Shown here in pieces: positions 10,036-17,872 of a stretch of DNA of 64,000 nucleotides; positions within the stretch are counted from its first letter, which is position 1, and every line of letters starts with the position of its first letter. The stretch is from Vibrio orientalis CIP 102891 = ATCC 33934 (GTDB lineage: Bacteria > Pseudomonadota > Gammaproteobacteria > Enterobacterales > Vibrionaceae), in NCBI RefSeq assembly GCF_000176235.1, contig NZ_ACZV01000003.1:248001-312000 (forward strand), in the 5' to 3' direction. The notes under the pieces were generated by a model. It did not search any database. It was not told the DNA's origin and was given only the letters and a program-made list of their open reading frames with translations. The position numbers and the translations under genes were made by a program.

Positions 10036-10685
10036 ACCGGTTGGACATATAGGTAAATCGCGAAGAAGTGACAAGCGCATCCTGCCAAAACAAAACCATG
10101 CCAAATGGCGTGATTGTATGGGATGCGTTTCGCCACGTAGAAAATCACCCCTAACGAATAAATCACGCCACCAGCGGCTAGCAGCGTTAACCCCTCAATC
10201 GACAAGTTCATCGCCAACTGATAAATCACAATCAGCGAGAGCCAGCCCATCGTCAGGTAGGTCACCAGAGACAACTTTTTAAAGCGATAGACAAACGCCA
10301 GCTTCATGATGATGCCAAATAAGGCAATGCCCCAGATCACCGCCATCAGACCTATCGCTAAAGGCGTTCGCAGAGTCACCAATAAAAACGGCGTGTAGCT
10401 ACCAGCAATAAGCAGATAAATTGCGCAATGATCAAAGGTTTTAAGCGCACGTTTGGCGCGCGGATTAGCAATCGCATGATAGAGCGTTGAAGCCAAGAAC
10501 AGTAAGATCATACTGCCGCCATAAATACTCATACTGGCGAACGTCATCGCGTCCGCATTGTGCTGCGACGCTTTGATCAGTAAAAGCACCAAACCAACAA
10601 TACTCAGCAGCATGCCCAAAGCATGAGTTAACGTGTTAGCGAACTCTTCTTTTGCACTGTATTCAACAGGAGGATGTACAGACAT
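10032..10685 (-). CDS. trhA: TrhA / hemolysin III family (PAQR) membrane protein
   Basis: The 217-residue protein has about seven hydrophobic segments and the conserved features of the HlyIII/PAQR family: [19 protein letters not shown] at the start, [35 protein letters not shown] in the middle and [22 protein letters not shown] at the end, whose histidines are the likely zinc ligands. Family members are integral membrane proteins linked to membrane-fluidity homeostasis; the hemolysin name is historical. The spacer before its ATG contains a perfect 12-bp inverted repeat starting 9 bases upstream of the start codon, which could mask the ribosome-binding site. Confidence 0.92.
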   Translation of the reverse strand: MSVHPPVEYSAKEEFANTLTHALGMLLSIVGLVLLLIKASQHNADAMTFASMSIYGGSMILLFLASTLYHAIANPRAKRALKTFDHCAIYLLIAGSYTPFLLVTLRTPLAIGLMAVIWGIALFGIIMKLAFVYRFKKLSLVTYLTMGWLSLIVIYQLAMNLSIEGLTLLAAGGVIYSLGVIFYVAKRIPYNHAIWHGFVLAGCACHFFAIYLYVQPV

Positions 10686-10694
10686 GCGTGCGTA

Positions 10695-10729
10695 ACTCTT
10701 GAGTAAAATTGGAATAATTACTCAAGAGT
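10695..10729. promoter_or_regulatory. Perfect 12-bp inverted repeat just upstream of trhA
   Basis: ACTCTTGAGTAA (10695-10706) and TTACTCAAGAGT (10718-10729) are exact inverted repeats with an 11-nt spacer. Each arm also contains an ACTC-NN-GAGT element, so the pair could be two protein-binding half operators instead. In the trhA transcript the last arm includes the purine stretch AAGAG about 10 bases before the ATG. No T-run follows, so it is not a normal terminator for the Spo0M-family gene upstream. Confidence 0.65.
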
Positions 10730-10777
10730 ATTACATATTAAGCTTACACTTGTAAGCTGAAAAGTTTTAAATTTCTG

Positions 10778-11575
10778 TTAAGAATGGCTATCGAGATACT
10801 CTAACACCAACTTGCCCGCTTCATCGGCAGAGGTATGTAACGGCAGAGCCAATTGCCTTTTTAATTGACCGACTCCGAGTAGGCTTGCCAACATCCCTTT
10901 TGCCCCTTCGCGGTGGCGATCGATTTCGAACCACAGCTGCAGCTCATCATCATTGCGGTAAGCCACCACTTCTAGTTCACGCCAACGACCGTGGAACGGC
11001 CCTGTGGTTGGGACAAACTCGAACTCCTGCACAAATGGCATCGCAAAACCATCGACCTCTTCACACTCGACCTGACGAATACGTAAACCTTGTTCTTCCA
11101 AAGCGGTGAAAATACCGTCAAGCAGCGGATCGGGACGGACAGTTAGGATGTCTTTATCGGTTGGGTCCTTAGCCATCGCAATATCAAGTCCAGTTTCTAG
11201 CCATACCTTAGAGTCACCGATCGTCACTGGCGTATTCCATGGCACATCGAGCTCGACTTCAAAATCACGAGTCTCGCCTGGATTAATCGTGAAAGCATAC
11301 GGCAGTGACCATTCAGCCAGAACATAGCTAGCTGGCACGCGGCGCATTCTCCCGGCAGTATGTTTGCTCTTATCGTGATCAGCCGGAACCTCTTTGATGT
11401 AACGACAGTTGAGTTTCAAATCAATATTATCGATCTCTTGCGCGGTCGACCCACCATAGACATGAATAGTAATGTTGACCTTTTGTCCCGGTAACAACAC
11501 TTCTTGCTGCAACACCGAATCGACATTCGCCGACCCAATACCAAAACTTGCCAGGGTCTTCTTAAATAACGACAT
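10778..11575 (-). CDS. Spo0M family protein (arrestin-like)
   Basis: This 265-residue protein starts MSLFKKTLASFGIGSANVDSVL and matches the Spo0M/SpoOM family, named after a Bacillus sporulation-control protein but widespread in non-sporulating gammaproteobacteria. The family has an arrestin-like beta-sandwich at the N terminus; GGSTAQEIDNIDLKLNCRYI and PWNTPVTIGDSKVWLETGLDIA fit this. The start at 11575 is chosen because AGGAGGTAGTT precedes it; a longer frame would add ten non-conserved residues. There is no signal peptide, so it should be cytoplasmic. Its role in vibrios is not known. Confidence 0.87.
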   Translation of the reverse strand: MSLFKKTLASFGIGSANVDSVLQQEVLLPGQKVNITIHVYGGSTAQEIDNIDLKLNCRYIKEVPADHDKSKHTAGRMRRVPASYVLAEWSLPYAFTINPGETRDFEVELDVPWNTPVTIGDSKVWLETGLDIAMAKDPTDKDILTVRPDPLLDGIFTALEEQGLRIRQVECEEVDGFAMPFVQEFEFVPTTGPFHGRWRELEVVAYRNDDELQLWFEIDRHREGAKGMLASLLGVGQLKRQLALPLHTSADEAGKLVLEYLDSHS

Positions 11576-11718
11576 AACTACCTCCTGGGCTCTATAGAGA
11601 TTCAATTACTTTCATACTAATCTTGTTTAGCGTCTCACTACTACTACCTGCTTCACATAATTGTAGTGAACGAAAATGATTAGATATCGATCAATCCAAC
11701 TGATAATGCTAATCTATT

Positions 11719-11742
11719 TATTGATATGCGTGCATATCAATA
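11719..11742. promoter_or_regulatory. 24-bp operator-like palindrome
   Basis: TATTGATATGC (11719-11729) and GCATATCAATA (11732-11742) are exact 11-bp inverted repeats separated by GT. The site lies between the leftward Spo0M-family gene (start 11575) and the rightward 55-codon gene (start 11866), as expected for a dimeric repressor or activator. The remainder of the roughly 290-base spacer is AT-rich with no other recognisable gene. Confidence 0.6.
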
Positions 11743-11865
11743 CTCCTGATTAATTAATTGGATTGGCACTAGCCAAACGAGCCAAACTTCAGCAATGAAT
11801 CTATGCTCATAGTTAATTAGGCCATTACATTGGCAATGGATATGCCTGACAGTTAGGTATCTTAG

Positions 11866-12033
11866 ATGCGCCCGACAACCGTCAGGTTTTCGCACACTAA
11901 CCGTAGTGCGATGCGCCGCCGCAGTGGCTTCGTGGCTGCTCCAGTGGCAAAGAAAACAGCTCCTGCAATGACCTTAGTTGAACAGACTGCCGTATTAGCA
12001 CCTGCTCCAGCAAAAGTTGTTAAAGCAGCCTAG
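11866..12033 (+). CDS. Small basic protein of 55 residues, unknown function
   Basis: The frame runs from ATG 11866 to TAG 12031-12033. An in-frame TAG directly precedes the ATG, so it cannot extend upstream. The N-terminal part is arginine-rich (MRPTTVRFSHTNRSAMRRRS) and the C-terminal part is an alanine-proline-lysine tract (AAPVAKKTAPA and APAPAKVVKAA); there are almost no acidic residues and no signal peptide. TTAGGTA lies 7 bases before the start, inside a potential stem formed by CCTGAC (11845-11850) and GTCAGG (11881-11886). A strong terminator follows 4 bases after the stop, the best evidence that this is a real short transcription unit. I do not recognise the family; a basic nucleic-acid-binding peptide is possible. 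Confidence 0.6.
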   Translation: MRPTTVRFSHTNRSAMRRRSGFVAAPVAKKTAPAMTLVEQTAVLAPAPAKVVKAA

Positions 12034-12037
12034 TTAA

Positions 12038-12062
12038 AAAGCGCAGTTTGACTGCGCTTTTT
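12038..12062 (+). terminator. Intrinsic terminator after the 55-codon gene
   Basis: AAAGCGCAGT and ACTGCGCTTT form a perfect 10-bp stem with a 3-nt TTG loop, followed by TTT. It lies immediately after the stop of the small gene and before yihD. Confidence 0.88.
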
Positions 12063-12130
12063 TCTTACCTTCATTTCTGCAATTTGTTACCTTTAGCCTT
12101 AAATCATTATAAGTATTGTGGAGAAAGCCT

Positions 12131-12397
12131 GTGAAGTGTCACCGTATTGAGGAGCTACTTGAGCTATTGGAGCCAGAGTGGCAGAAAGATCAAGAACTTA
12201 ACCTACTTGAGATGATCGTTAAGTTAGCGCAGGAAGCGGGTTATGAAGGTAAGCTTGAAGATCTCACTGATGATGTGCTGATCTACCACCTTAAAATGCG
12301 TAACAGTGCCAAAGATGAAATGATTCCAGGTCTCAAAAAAGACCAAGAAGATGACTTTAAAACAGCAATCCTTAGAGCTCGCGGCATCATCAGCTAA
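12131..12397 (+). CDS. yihD: YihD family protein (DUF1040)
   Basis: This 88-residue cytoplasmic protein aligns by eye with E. coli YihD over its whole length ([53 protein letters not shown]). The start is the GTG at 12131, giving [10 protein letters not shown] as in the family, with GGAGAAA upstream; a longer GTG frame from 12116 would add five residues. The function is unknown. In enterobacteria yihD is followed by yihE (srkA) and dsbA; here ccoG has its own unit between yihD and srkA. Confidence 0.92.
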   Translation: MKCHRIEELLELLEPEWQKDQELNLLEMIVKLAQEAGYEGKLEDLTDDVLIYHLKMRNSAKDEMIPGLKKDQEDDFKTAILRARGIIS

Positions 12398-12413
12398 AAA
12401 AATACCAGACATA

Positions 12414-12437
12414 AAAAGCGGCAACGGCCGCTTTTTT
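12414..12437 (+). terminator. Intrinsic terminator after yihD
   Basis: AAAAGCGGC pairs with GCCGCTTTT around an AACG loop, with further Ts after it. It separates yihD from the ccoG promoter region. Confidence 0.9.
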
Positions 12438-12514
12438 TATACCTATTTGCCCTTCAATTTGCGAACTGTTAGGCGATTTATTTCTATAACTGTACTGACC
12501 TTTGTTGTTAAAGG

Positions 12515-12556
12515 TTGATAACCTTAAAGAAATAAAAATGTTATTGCGTATATAAT
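12515..12556 (+). promoter_or_regulatory. Candidate ccoG promoter with FNR-like site
   Basis: A perfect TATAAT -10 element lies at 12551-12556 without a recognisable -35. Upstream, TTGATAACCTTAAA (12515-12528) resembles the FNR box TTGAT-N4-ATCAA: the left half is perfect and the right half matches 3 of 5. Its centre (12521.5) is about 41.5 bases before the expected start of transcription near 12563, the class II activator position. Oxygen-limited expression would suit a cbb3 oxidase assembly gene. The assignment is inferred. Confidence 0.4.
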
Positions 12557-12643
12557 CGCCGTCCATAAGAATTTACTAAAATAGCAATGTCTGCAGAGTG
12601 TGAAACGTATAAATCACACCATAGAGCCTAAGAAGGAAGCACA

Positions 12644-14062
12644 ATGAGTCAGGACAAAATCGATATTAAAGATGTGACTCCGAAAACCTTTAATCCCAAA
12701 ACCCACAAAACCAAAGGCGATAGGTTTAATCCGAGCAATCGTATTTACGTTCGCGAAAGTAAAGGCACATTCCAGCAATTGCGTCGTTATGGCGGCTGGT
12801 TCCTACTGCTGTTTTTTGCCCTGATTCCATGGATACCTTATGGCGAACGTCAGGCAATCTTACTCGACATTGGCAATCAGCAATTTAACTTTTTTAGCAC
12901 CACCCTTTATCCGCAAGACCTAACCTTACTTGCGTTGCTGTTTGTGATTGCGGCGTTTGCGCTGTTTTTCATTACCACCTTTTTAGGTCGCGTTTGGTGT
13001 GGTTATCTATGCCCGCAAACCGTTTGGACCTTTATGTACATTTGGTTCGAAGAAAAGCTCGAGGGCAGTGCCAATAAACGCCGTAAGCAAGACTCCGGTA
13101 AGCTAACCGCTAACTTAGCGATGCGCAAAACCGCTAAACATGTCGCTTGGTGGGCCATTGCCCTTGCAACGGGTTTTACCTTCACCGGTTACTTTGTTCC
13201 TATCCAAGATCTCGTTGTGGGCTTCTTTACCTTTGACGCTGAGTTTTGGCCTGTTTTCTGGGTACTATTTTTCGCTGGCTGTACCTACGCTAATGCTGGT
13301 TGGATGCGTTCAATTATGTGTATCCACATGTGCCCTTACGCACGCTTCCAATCGGCGATGTTTGATAAAGATACCTTCATCGTCGGCTATGACAGCAAGC
13401 GGGGTGAAACTCGAGGCCCTCGCTCACGTAAGGCCGATCACAAAGCACTTGGCTTAGGTGACTGTATCGATTGTGACTTATGTGTGCAGGTTTGCCCAAC
13501 CGGGATTGATATTCGTGATGGCCTACAATACGAGTGTATTAACTGTGGCGCTTGTATCGATGCTTGTGACAAAACTATGGATCGCATGGGTTACGACAAA
13601 GGCTTGATCAGCTACACCACCGAACATCGCCTATCAGGCAAACATACCAAAGTCGCTCGACCTAAACTGCTTGGCTATGGCGCCGTTCTACTGGTGATGA
13701 TTGGCCTATTCTTCGTTCAGGTTGCGAGTGTCGATCCAGCTGGGCTAAGCGTGCTACGCGATCGTAACCAGCTATTTAGAGTCAATGGCTCTGGCGAGAT
13801 AGAAAACACTTATACGCTGAAAGTCATCAATAAAACGCAACAAGAGCAAGAGTACGCCCTAAGCGTTGAAGGTTTAGGTGATGTTTCATGGTACGGTAAA
13901 CAGACCATACAAGTTGAACCGGGTGAAGTGCTTAGCCTGCCAATGAGCCTAGGTGTTAACCCTGACAATCTCAGCTCTCCTGTTTCAACGATTCAGTTTA
14001 TACTGTCCGATAGCGAAGACTTCACTATTTCTGTAGAAAGCCGCTTTATTAAAAAGCTTTAG
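12644..14062 (+). CDS. ccoG: Cytochrome c oxidase accessory protein CcoG (FixG/RdxA family)
   Basis: CcoG is a membrane-bound iron-sulfur protein that reduces copper for assembly of cbb3-type cytochrome oxidase. The 472-residue protein has several transmembrane segments in its N-terminal half, the membrane-proximal cysteine motifs VWCGYLCPQTVW and CIHMCPYARFQ, a ferredoxin-like domain with two 4Fe-4S motifs (CIDCDLCVQVCP and CINCGACIDACD), another membrane span and a C-terminal immunoglobulin-like FixG domain (from about residue 370). It does not sit beside ccoNOQP in this window. Its presumed terminator overlaps the 5' end of srkA. Confidence 0.93.
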   Translation: MSQDKIDIKDVTPKTFNPKTHKTKGDRFNPSNRIYVRESKGTFQQLRRYGGWFLLLFFALIPWIPYGERQAILLDIGNQQFNFFSTTLYPQDLTLLALLFVIAAFALFFITTFLGRVWCGYLCPQTVWTFMYIWFEEKLEGSANKRRKQDSGKLTANLAMRKTAKHVAWWAIALATGFTFTGYFVPIQDLVVGFFTFDAEFWPVFWVLFFAGCTYANAGWMRSIMCIHMCPYARFQSAMFDKDTFIVGYDSKRGETRGPRSRKADHKALGLGDCIDCDLCVQVCPTGIDIRDGLQYECINCGACIDACDKTMDRMGYDKGLISYTTEHRLSGKHTKVARPKLLGYGAVLLVMIGLFFVQVASVDPAGLSVLRDRNQLFRVNGSGEIENTYTLKVINKTQQEQEYALSVEGLGDVSWYGKQTIQVEPGEVLSLPMSLGVNPDNLSSPVSTIQFILSDSEDFTISVESRFIKKL

Positions 14063-14083
14063 ACTTTCTCACTACCCAAATGG

Positions 14084-14115
14084 AAAGAGGCTCAGCAATG
14101 AGCCTCTTTTATTTT
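14084..14115 (+). terminator. Terminator hairpin of ccoG overlapping the srkA start region
   Basis: AAAGAGGCTC (14084-14093) and GAGCCTCTTT (14100-14109) form a perfect 10-bp stem with a 6-nt loop followed by TATTTT. The loop and start of the second arm contain the ATG at 14098, one of the possible srkA start codons, and the first arm contains AGAGG, its only plausible ribosome-binding site. Confidence 0.75.
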
Positions 14116-15102
14116 ATGACACAGCAAGCATTCAATTTTGATGCGCTTACGCCAGATTTTATGTGGTATGCCCTAGAGAGCATCGGCATCCGCGCAGAGT
14201 CTGGTTTTCTCGCGTTAAACAGCTACGAAAACCGCGTCTATCAATTTACTGATGAAGAGCGTCAGCGCTATGTGGTGAAGTTTTATCGTCCAGAACGCTG
14301 GAGCCAAGAGCAGATTCAAGAAGAGCATGACTTTACTCTTGAACTGATCGAGTCAGAGATTCCCGTCGCACCACCAGTCAGACTCAATGGCCAAACTCTG
14401 CACCAATATCAAGGTTATCTGTTTGCCCTATTTGAAAGTGTCGGTGGACGCCAATTTGAAGTCGATAATTTAGAACAACTTGAAGGCGTCGGTCGATTCC
14501 TAGGCCGTATCCATAAGGTCGGTTCGAAAGCGCCATTTAAGCATCGCCCCACTCTTGGTTTAGAGGAATACTTATACCAACCGCGTAAGCTACTCGAGAA
14601 CTCTGAGTTTATTCCTATGCATCTAGAAAATGCATTTTTTAATGACCTCGATCTGCTGATCAAATCGTTAGAAAATCGTTGGGATGATTCTGCGACCATT
14701 ATCCGCCTACACGGCGACTGCCACCCCGGCAATATTTTATGGCGTGATGGGCCAATGTTTGTCGATCTAGATGACTCCCGCAATGGTCCCGCGATTCAAG
14801 ATTTATGGATGTTACTCAGTGGCGATCGCGCCGAGAAATTGATGCAACTCGACATCGTTTTGGAGGCGTACCAAGAGTTTAATGATTTTAATAGCAACGA
14901 ATTGAAACTAATTGAGCCATTGCGCGGTCTACGTATGGTGCACTATATGGCATGGTTAGCAAAAAGATGGCAAGATCCTGCATTTCCTATCGCTTTTCCA
15001 TGGTTTAATGATCCAAAATACTGGGAAAGTCAGGTACTTGCTTTTAAAGAGCAAATTTCTGCATTGGATGAACCCCCACTTTCACTCATGCCGCAGTGGT
15101 AA
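14098..15102 (+). CDS. srkA: Stress response kinase A (YihE/SrkA)
   Basis: SrkA is a Ser/Thr protein kinase of the aminoglycoside-phosphotransferase fold linked to the Cpx envelope-stress response. The sequence matches E. coli YihE: LNSYENRVYQF near the start, the VVKFYRPERW lysine region, the catalytic loop RLHGDCHPGNILW and the metal-binding FVDLDD. The start is uncertain. ATG 14098 has a ribosome-binding site but lies in the terminator hairpin; ATG 14116 gives the family-like N terminus MTQQAFNFDALTPD but has no visible site; ATG 14080 is also in frame. dsbA follows 25 bases later, the usual Cpx-regulated srkA-dsbA pair. Confidence 0.9.
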   Translation: MSLFYFMTQQAFNFDALTPDFMWYALESIGIRAESGFLALNSYENRVYQFTDEERQRYVVKFYRPERWSQEQIQEEHDFTLELIESEIPVAPPVRLNGQTLHQYQGYLFALFESVGGRQFEVDNLEQLEGVGRFLGRIHKVGSKAPFKHRPTLGLEEYLYQPRKLLENSEFIPMHLENAFFNDLDLLIKSLENRWDDSATIIRLHGDCHPGNILWRDGPMFVDLDDSRNGPAIQDLWMLLSGDRAEKLMQLDIVLEAYQEFNDFNSNELKLIEPLRGLRMVHYMAWLAKRWQDPAFPIAFPWFNDPKYWESQVLAFKEQISALDEPPLSLMPQW

Positions 15103-15127
15103 GTAAAATGACAACATGGAGTCAAAA

Positions 15128-15730
15128 ATGAAAAAGCTGTTCGCACTCGTTGCCACATTGATGCTGAGCTTGACAGCTCACGCTGCACAGTTCAGTCAAG
15201 GTGAGCACTACAAAGTTCTGGATTTAGAAGCATCGAAAAAACCAACGGTCACAGAGTTTTTCTCTTTCTACTGTCCGCACTGTAATACCTTTGAACCTAT
15301 TATTCAGCAGCTTAAAGCTCAGTTACCAGCAGACGCTAAGTTCCAAAAGAACCACGTTTCTTTCATGGGCGGTAGCATGGGTGAATCAATGAGCAAAGCT
15401 TACGCGACCATGGTTGCGCTAAAAATTGAAGATAAGATGACCCCAGTGATGTTTAACCGCATCCACAACATGCGTAAAGCACCGAAGAATGATGAAGAAC
15501 TGCGTCAAATCTTCTTAGATGAAGGCGTTGATGCGAAAAAGTTTGATGCTGCATTCAAGGGCTTCGCAGTTGATTCAATGGTTCGTCGCTTTGATAAACA
15601 GTTCAAAGATAGCGGCCTTTCAGGCGTTCCAGCGGTAGTGGTTAACAACAAATACCTTGTTGATGCACAATCAATCAAAACGCTAGATGAATACTTCGCA
15701 CTGGTTAACTACCTACTGACACTGAAGTAA
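15128..15730 (+). CDS. dsbA: Thiol:disulfide interchange protein DsbA
   Basis: DsbA is the periplasmic oxidant that forms disulfide bonds in exported proteins and is needed for toxin and pilus folding in vibrios. The 200-residue precursor has a signal peptide ([19 protein letters not shown]), the active-site motif C49-P-H-C52 within FFSFYCPHC and the cis-proline loop GVPAVVV. The start at 15128 follows GGAG at the right spacing; an in-frame ATG four codons upstream lacks a site. It closes the srkA-dsbA unit and is followed by a bidirectional terminator. Confidence 0.97.
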   Translation: MKKLFALVATLMLSLTAHAAQFSQGEHYKVLDLEASKKPTVTEFFSFYCPHCNTFEPIIQQLKAQLPADAKFQKNHVSFMGGSMGESMSKAYATMVALKIEDKMTPVMFNRIHNMRKAPKNDEELRQIFLDEGVDAKKFDAAFKGFAVDSMVRRFDKQFKDSGLSGVPAVVVNNKYLVDAQSIKTLDEYFALVNYLLTLK

Positions 15731-15748
15731 CCACCACCAACAATTATC

Positions 15749-15776
15749 AAAAAAGGGAGCTAAGGCTCCCTTTTTT
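15749..15776. terminator. Bidirectional terminator between dsbA and yihG
   Basis: AAAAAAGGGAGC and GCTCCCTTTTTT form a perfect 12-bp stem with a TAAG loop. A-run and T-run flanks let it serve both convergent genes. Confidence 0.92.
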
Positions 15777-15780
15777 ATTG

Positions 15781-16677
15781 TCACTTTATCGATGAAGAGG
15801 GCTGGTGCAACTCTTTAAGTAACTGATCTTTTTCTTGCCATACATCCCCCAGCCACTGCTGGAACTGCCGTTTATAGGGTTTGTCATTGAAGTAGTCACC
15901 GCGAACTTGCTCATCCACCGGCAGCACTCTAGTACGAACGACAATTTTGCTCATCCGCCCCATCAACACATCTTTAAATGGCTTATCGGTATTTTCTGGG
16001 TAGGCTAGTGTGACATCAATGATACTGTCAAACTGATCACCCATTGCCGACAAAGTGTAAGCAATCCCGCCAGTTTTAGGTTGCAGTAAATATTCATAAC
16101 CCGCTCGGCTTTTGCGCTGTTTCTGCTTAGTGAAACGTGTCCCCTCAACGTAGTTCACCACGGTTGTTGGGGTATGTTTAAACTTGGCACATGAGCGACG
16201 AGTGGTGGCTAAATCTTGGCCACGTTTTTCAGGATGGCGAATCAAATACTCACGAGAATAACGACGCATAAACGGCATATCTAGTGCCCAGCAAGCCAGA
16301 CCAATAAATGGTACGTACAATAGCTGCTGTTTAAGGAAGAATTTAGGCATTGGGATACGATCTTTAAACACACTGCACAGCACGACGATATCCGTCCAGC
16401 TTAAGTGGTTGCTGATCATCAAATACCAACCCTCTTGTTTAAGCTCTTCTCCCCCTTCAACATCCCATTCGACTCGGTTAGAGACATTCAAAATCAATGA
16501 GTTAATCGTCGCCCATAACCACATTATTTTATTGGCTAATTGGGTCCCTTTGGCCTTAAGGGCTGCGCTAGGTAACAGCACTTTTAACACCGCTACCAGA
16601 CATATAGCTAAGGAGCAAAGTGCAGAATTGAGGATAACCAGAGTTGCATTCAGAACAAGAATTAGATGTGCCAACAT
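15781..16677 (-). CDS. yihG: Probable acyltransferase YihG (1-acylglycerol-3-phosphate acyltransferase family)
   Basis: This 298-residue membrane-anchored protein has N-terminal hydrophobic segments and the PlsC signature motifs: the catalytic H91-X4-D96 in SNHLSWTDIVVL, the FLKQQLLYVPFIGLACWALDMPFMRRY block and the acceptor-binding VNYVEGTRFT. It matches E. coli YihG across its length. The reaction is probably acylation of lysophosphatidic acid at position 2, with acyl preference different from PlsC. It is convergent with dsbA, the same neighbourhood as in enterobacteria. Confidence 0.9.
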   Translation of the reverse strand: MLAHLILVLNATLVILNSALCSLAICLVAVLKVLLPSAALKAKGTQLANKIMWLWATINSLILNVSNRVEWDVEGGEELKQEGWYLMISNHLSWTDIVVLCSVFKDRIPMPKFFLKQQLLYVPFIGLACWALDMPFMRRYSREYLIRHPEKRGQDLATTRRSCAKFKHTPTTVVNYVEGTRFTKQKQRKSRAGYEYLLQPKTGGIAYTLSAMGDQFDSIIDVTLAYPENTDKPFKDVLMGRMSKIVVRTRVLPVDEQVRGDYFNDKPYKRQFQQWLGDVWQEKDQLLKELHQPSSSIK

Positions 16678-16852
16678 ATCGCTTAATAGTGAGATTTGAA
16701 CAAAATTTATAAAGAATTATTTATGAATAATAAAACAGCGTGTAATTATACAAGCCAGTGGGAAGTTTAAAACCAATCTGCGCATGGTCAGAGTAGTTAG
16801 CTTAAACTTCAACAAATTCTAGTCAAAAGGTTTACTTCATGGAGCACCGATA

Positions 16853-17833
16853 ATGACAACCATCAAACCTATCGTCCTAGCCCTTGCGGTTATTTCCACT
16901 CCCGCACTCGCTCAACTTTCTAAGCATGCTGGGCTCAGTGGCGAGCTTTCACTTAGCAGCGGTTATACCTCTTCAACATCCAATTTTAATACCGATGCTA
17001 ATGCAGAACTGGCTGATAATACCCAAGCAGGACAAAGAGAAGATGGAGTTCTCGTCTTCCCACTGGGCAATCTCGCCTATACCTTTGGCCAACAACTCGA
17101 TAAACAGGTTTACGTTGGTACCTCGCGAGAAGATATTGCGGTAGGTACCTTAGCGCTTGAGCTTGGCTATAAGCAACAACTCGCCAATGGAACAGTGATA
17201 GACGCCTCTTTCCTACCGACCATTATGTCTGGAGATACTTGGGCGAACCCATTTGAAGAAGGTGTCCAACGCAGTGAAACCGATGAGACCGGCACCGCTT
17301 ACCGCCTCAAGTTTAGCAATATTGCGCAATCTGGCTTTAGCCTCGATACCGCTTATGCAGACAAAGAAATTAAAGATGAACGCTCAGGCCAGTTCGATAC
17401 CAGCATCAACAGTGACTTACTAAGACGCGATGCCAGCTCTATTTACGTCAAAGGGGGGTTCCGACTCCCTCTTAGTCGTACCACATTTATCATCCCGTCA
17501 CTGACCTACATCCAAACCGATGCAGACGGTGATGCATACTCGAACACCTCAGTCGGTGGTGAGCTATCACTGTTTAAGCTTATCAACCGACATCAATTGG
17601 TCCTAACGGCTAGTTACACTAACCGCAGCTACGATGCCTCTCATCCTATTTACAATACAACTCGTTCTGATGATGAAATCAGCTTGTTTGCCGCTTATGA
17701 ATACAAACAATTTATGGGCTGGCAAAATTTGTCGTTGGTCTCCTTTGCCGGTATTGGACAAACCGACTCAAATATCGAATTCTACGACGAAGATCAGATG
17801 ATTGTGTCACTCGGTGTTAACTACCAATTCTAA
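16853..17833 (+). CDS. DUF2860 family outer-membrane beta-barrel-like protein
   Basis: The 326-residue precursor begins with a signal peptide (MTTIKPIVLALAVISTPALA) and consists mainly of alternating amphipathic strands rich in Gly, Ser, Thr, Tyr and Asn, ending with VSLGVNYQF. A terminal aromatic after such strands is the usual signal for outer-membrane barrel assembly. The sequence matches the vibrio DUF2860 family, which has no assigned function. GGAG precedes the ATG at 16853. It is a single-gene unit, with a hairpin terminator shared with convergent comM. Confidence 0.8.
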   Translation: MTTIKPIVLALAVISTPALAQLSKHAGLSGELSLSSGYTSSTSNFNTDANAELADNTQAGQREDGVLVFPLGNLAYTFGQQLDKQVYVGTSREDIAVGTLALELGYKQQLANGTVIDASFLPTIMSGDTWANPFEEGVQRSETDETGTAYRLKFSNIAQSGFSLDTAYADKEIKDERSGQFDTSINSDLLRRDASSIYVKGGFRLPLSRTTFIIPSLTYIQTDADGDAYSNTSVGGELSLFKLINRHQLVLTASYTNRSYDASHPIYNTTRSDDEISLFAAYEYKQFMGWQNLSLVSFAGIGQTDSNIEFYDEDQMIVSLGVNYQF

Positions 17834-17840
17834 CGCGCTC

Positions 17841-17868
17841 GCCCGCAAGTCATCGCGACTTGCGGGGC
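17841..17868. terminator. Hairpin between DUF2860 gene and comM
   Basis: GCCCGCAAGTC pairs with GACTTGCGGGGC (one extra G) over a short loop. The T-run is short on both sides, so termination efficiency is uncertain. Confidence 0.6.
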
Positions 17869-17872
17869 TTTG

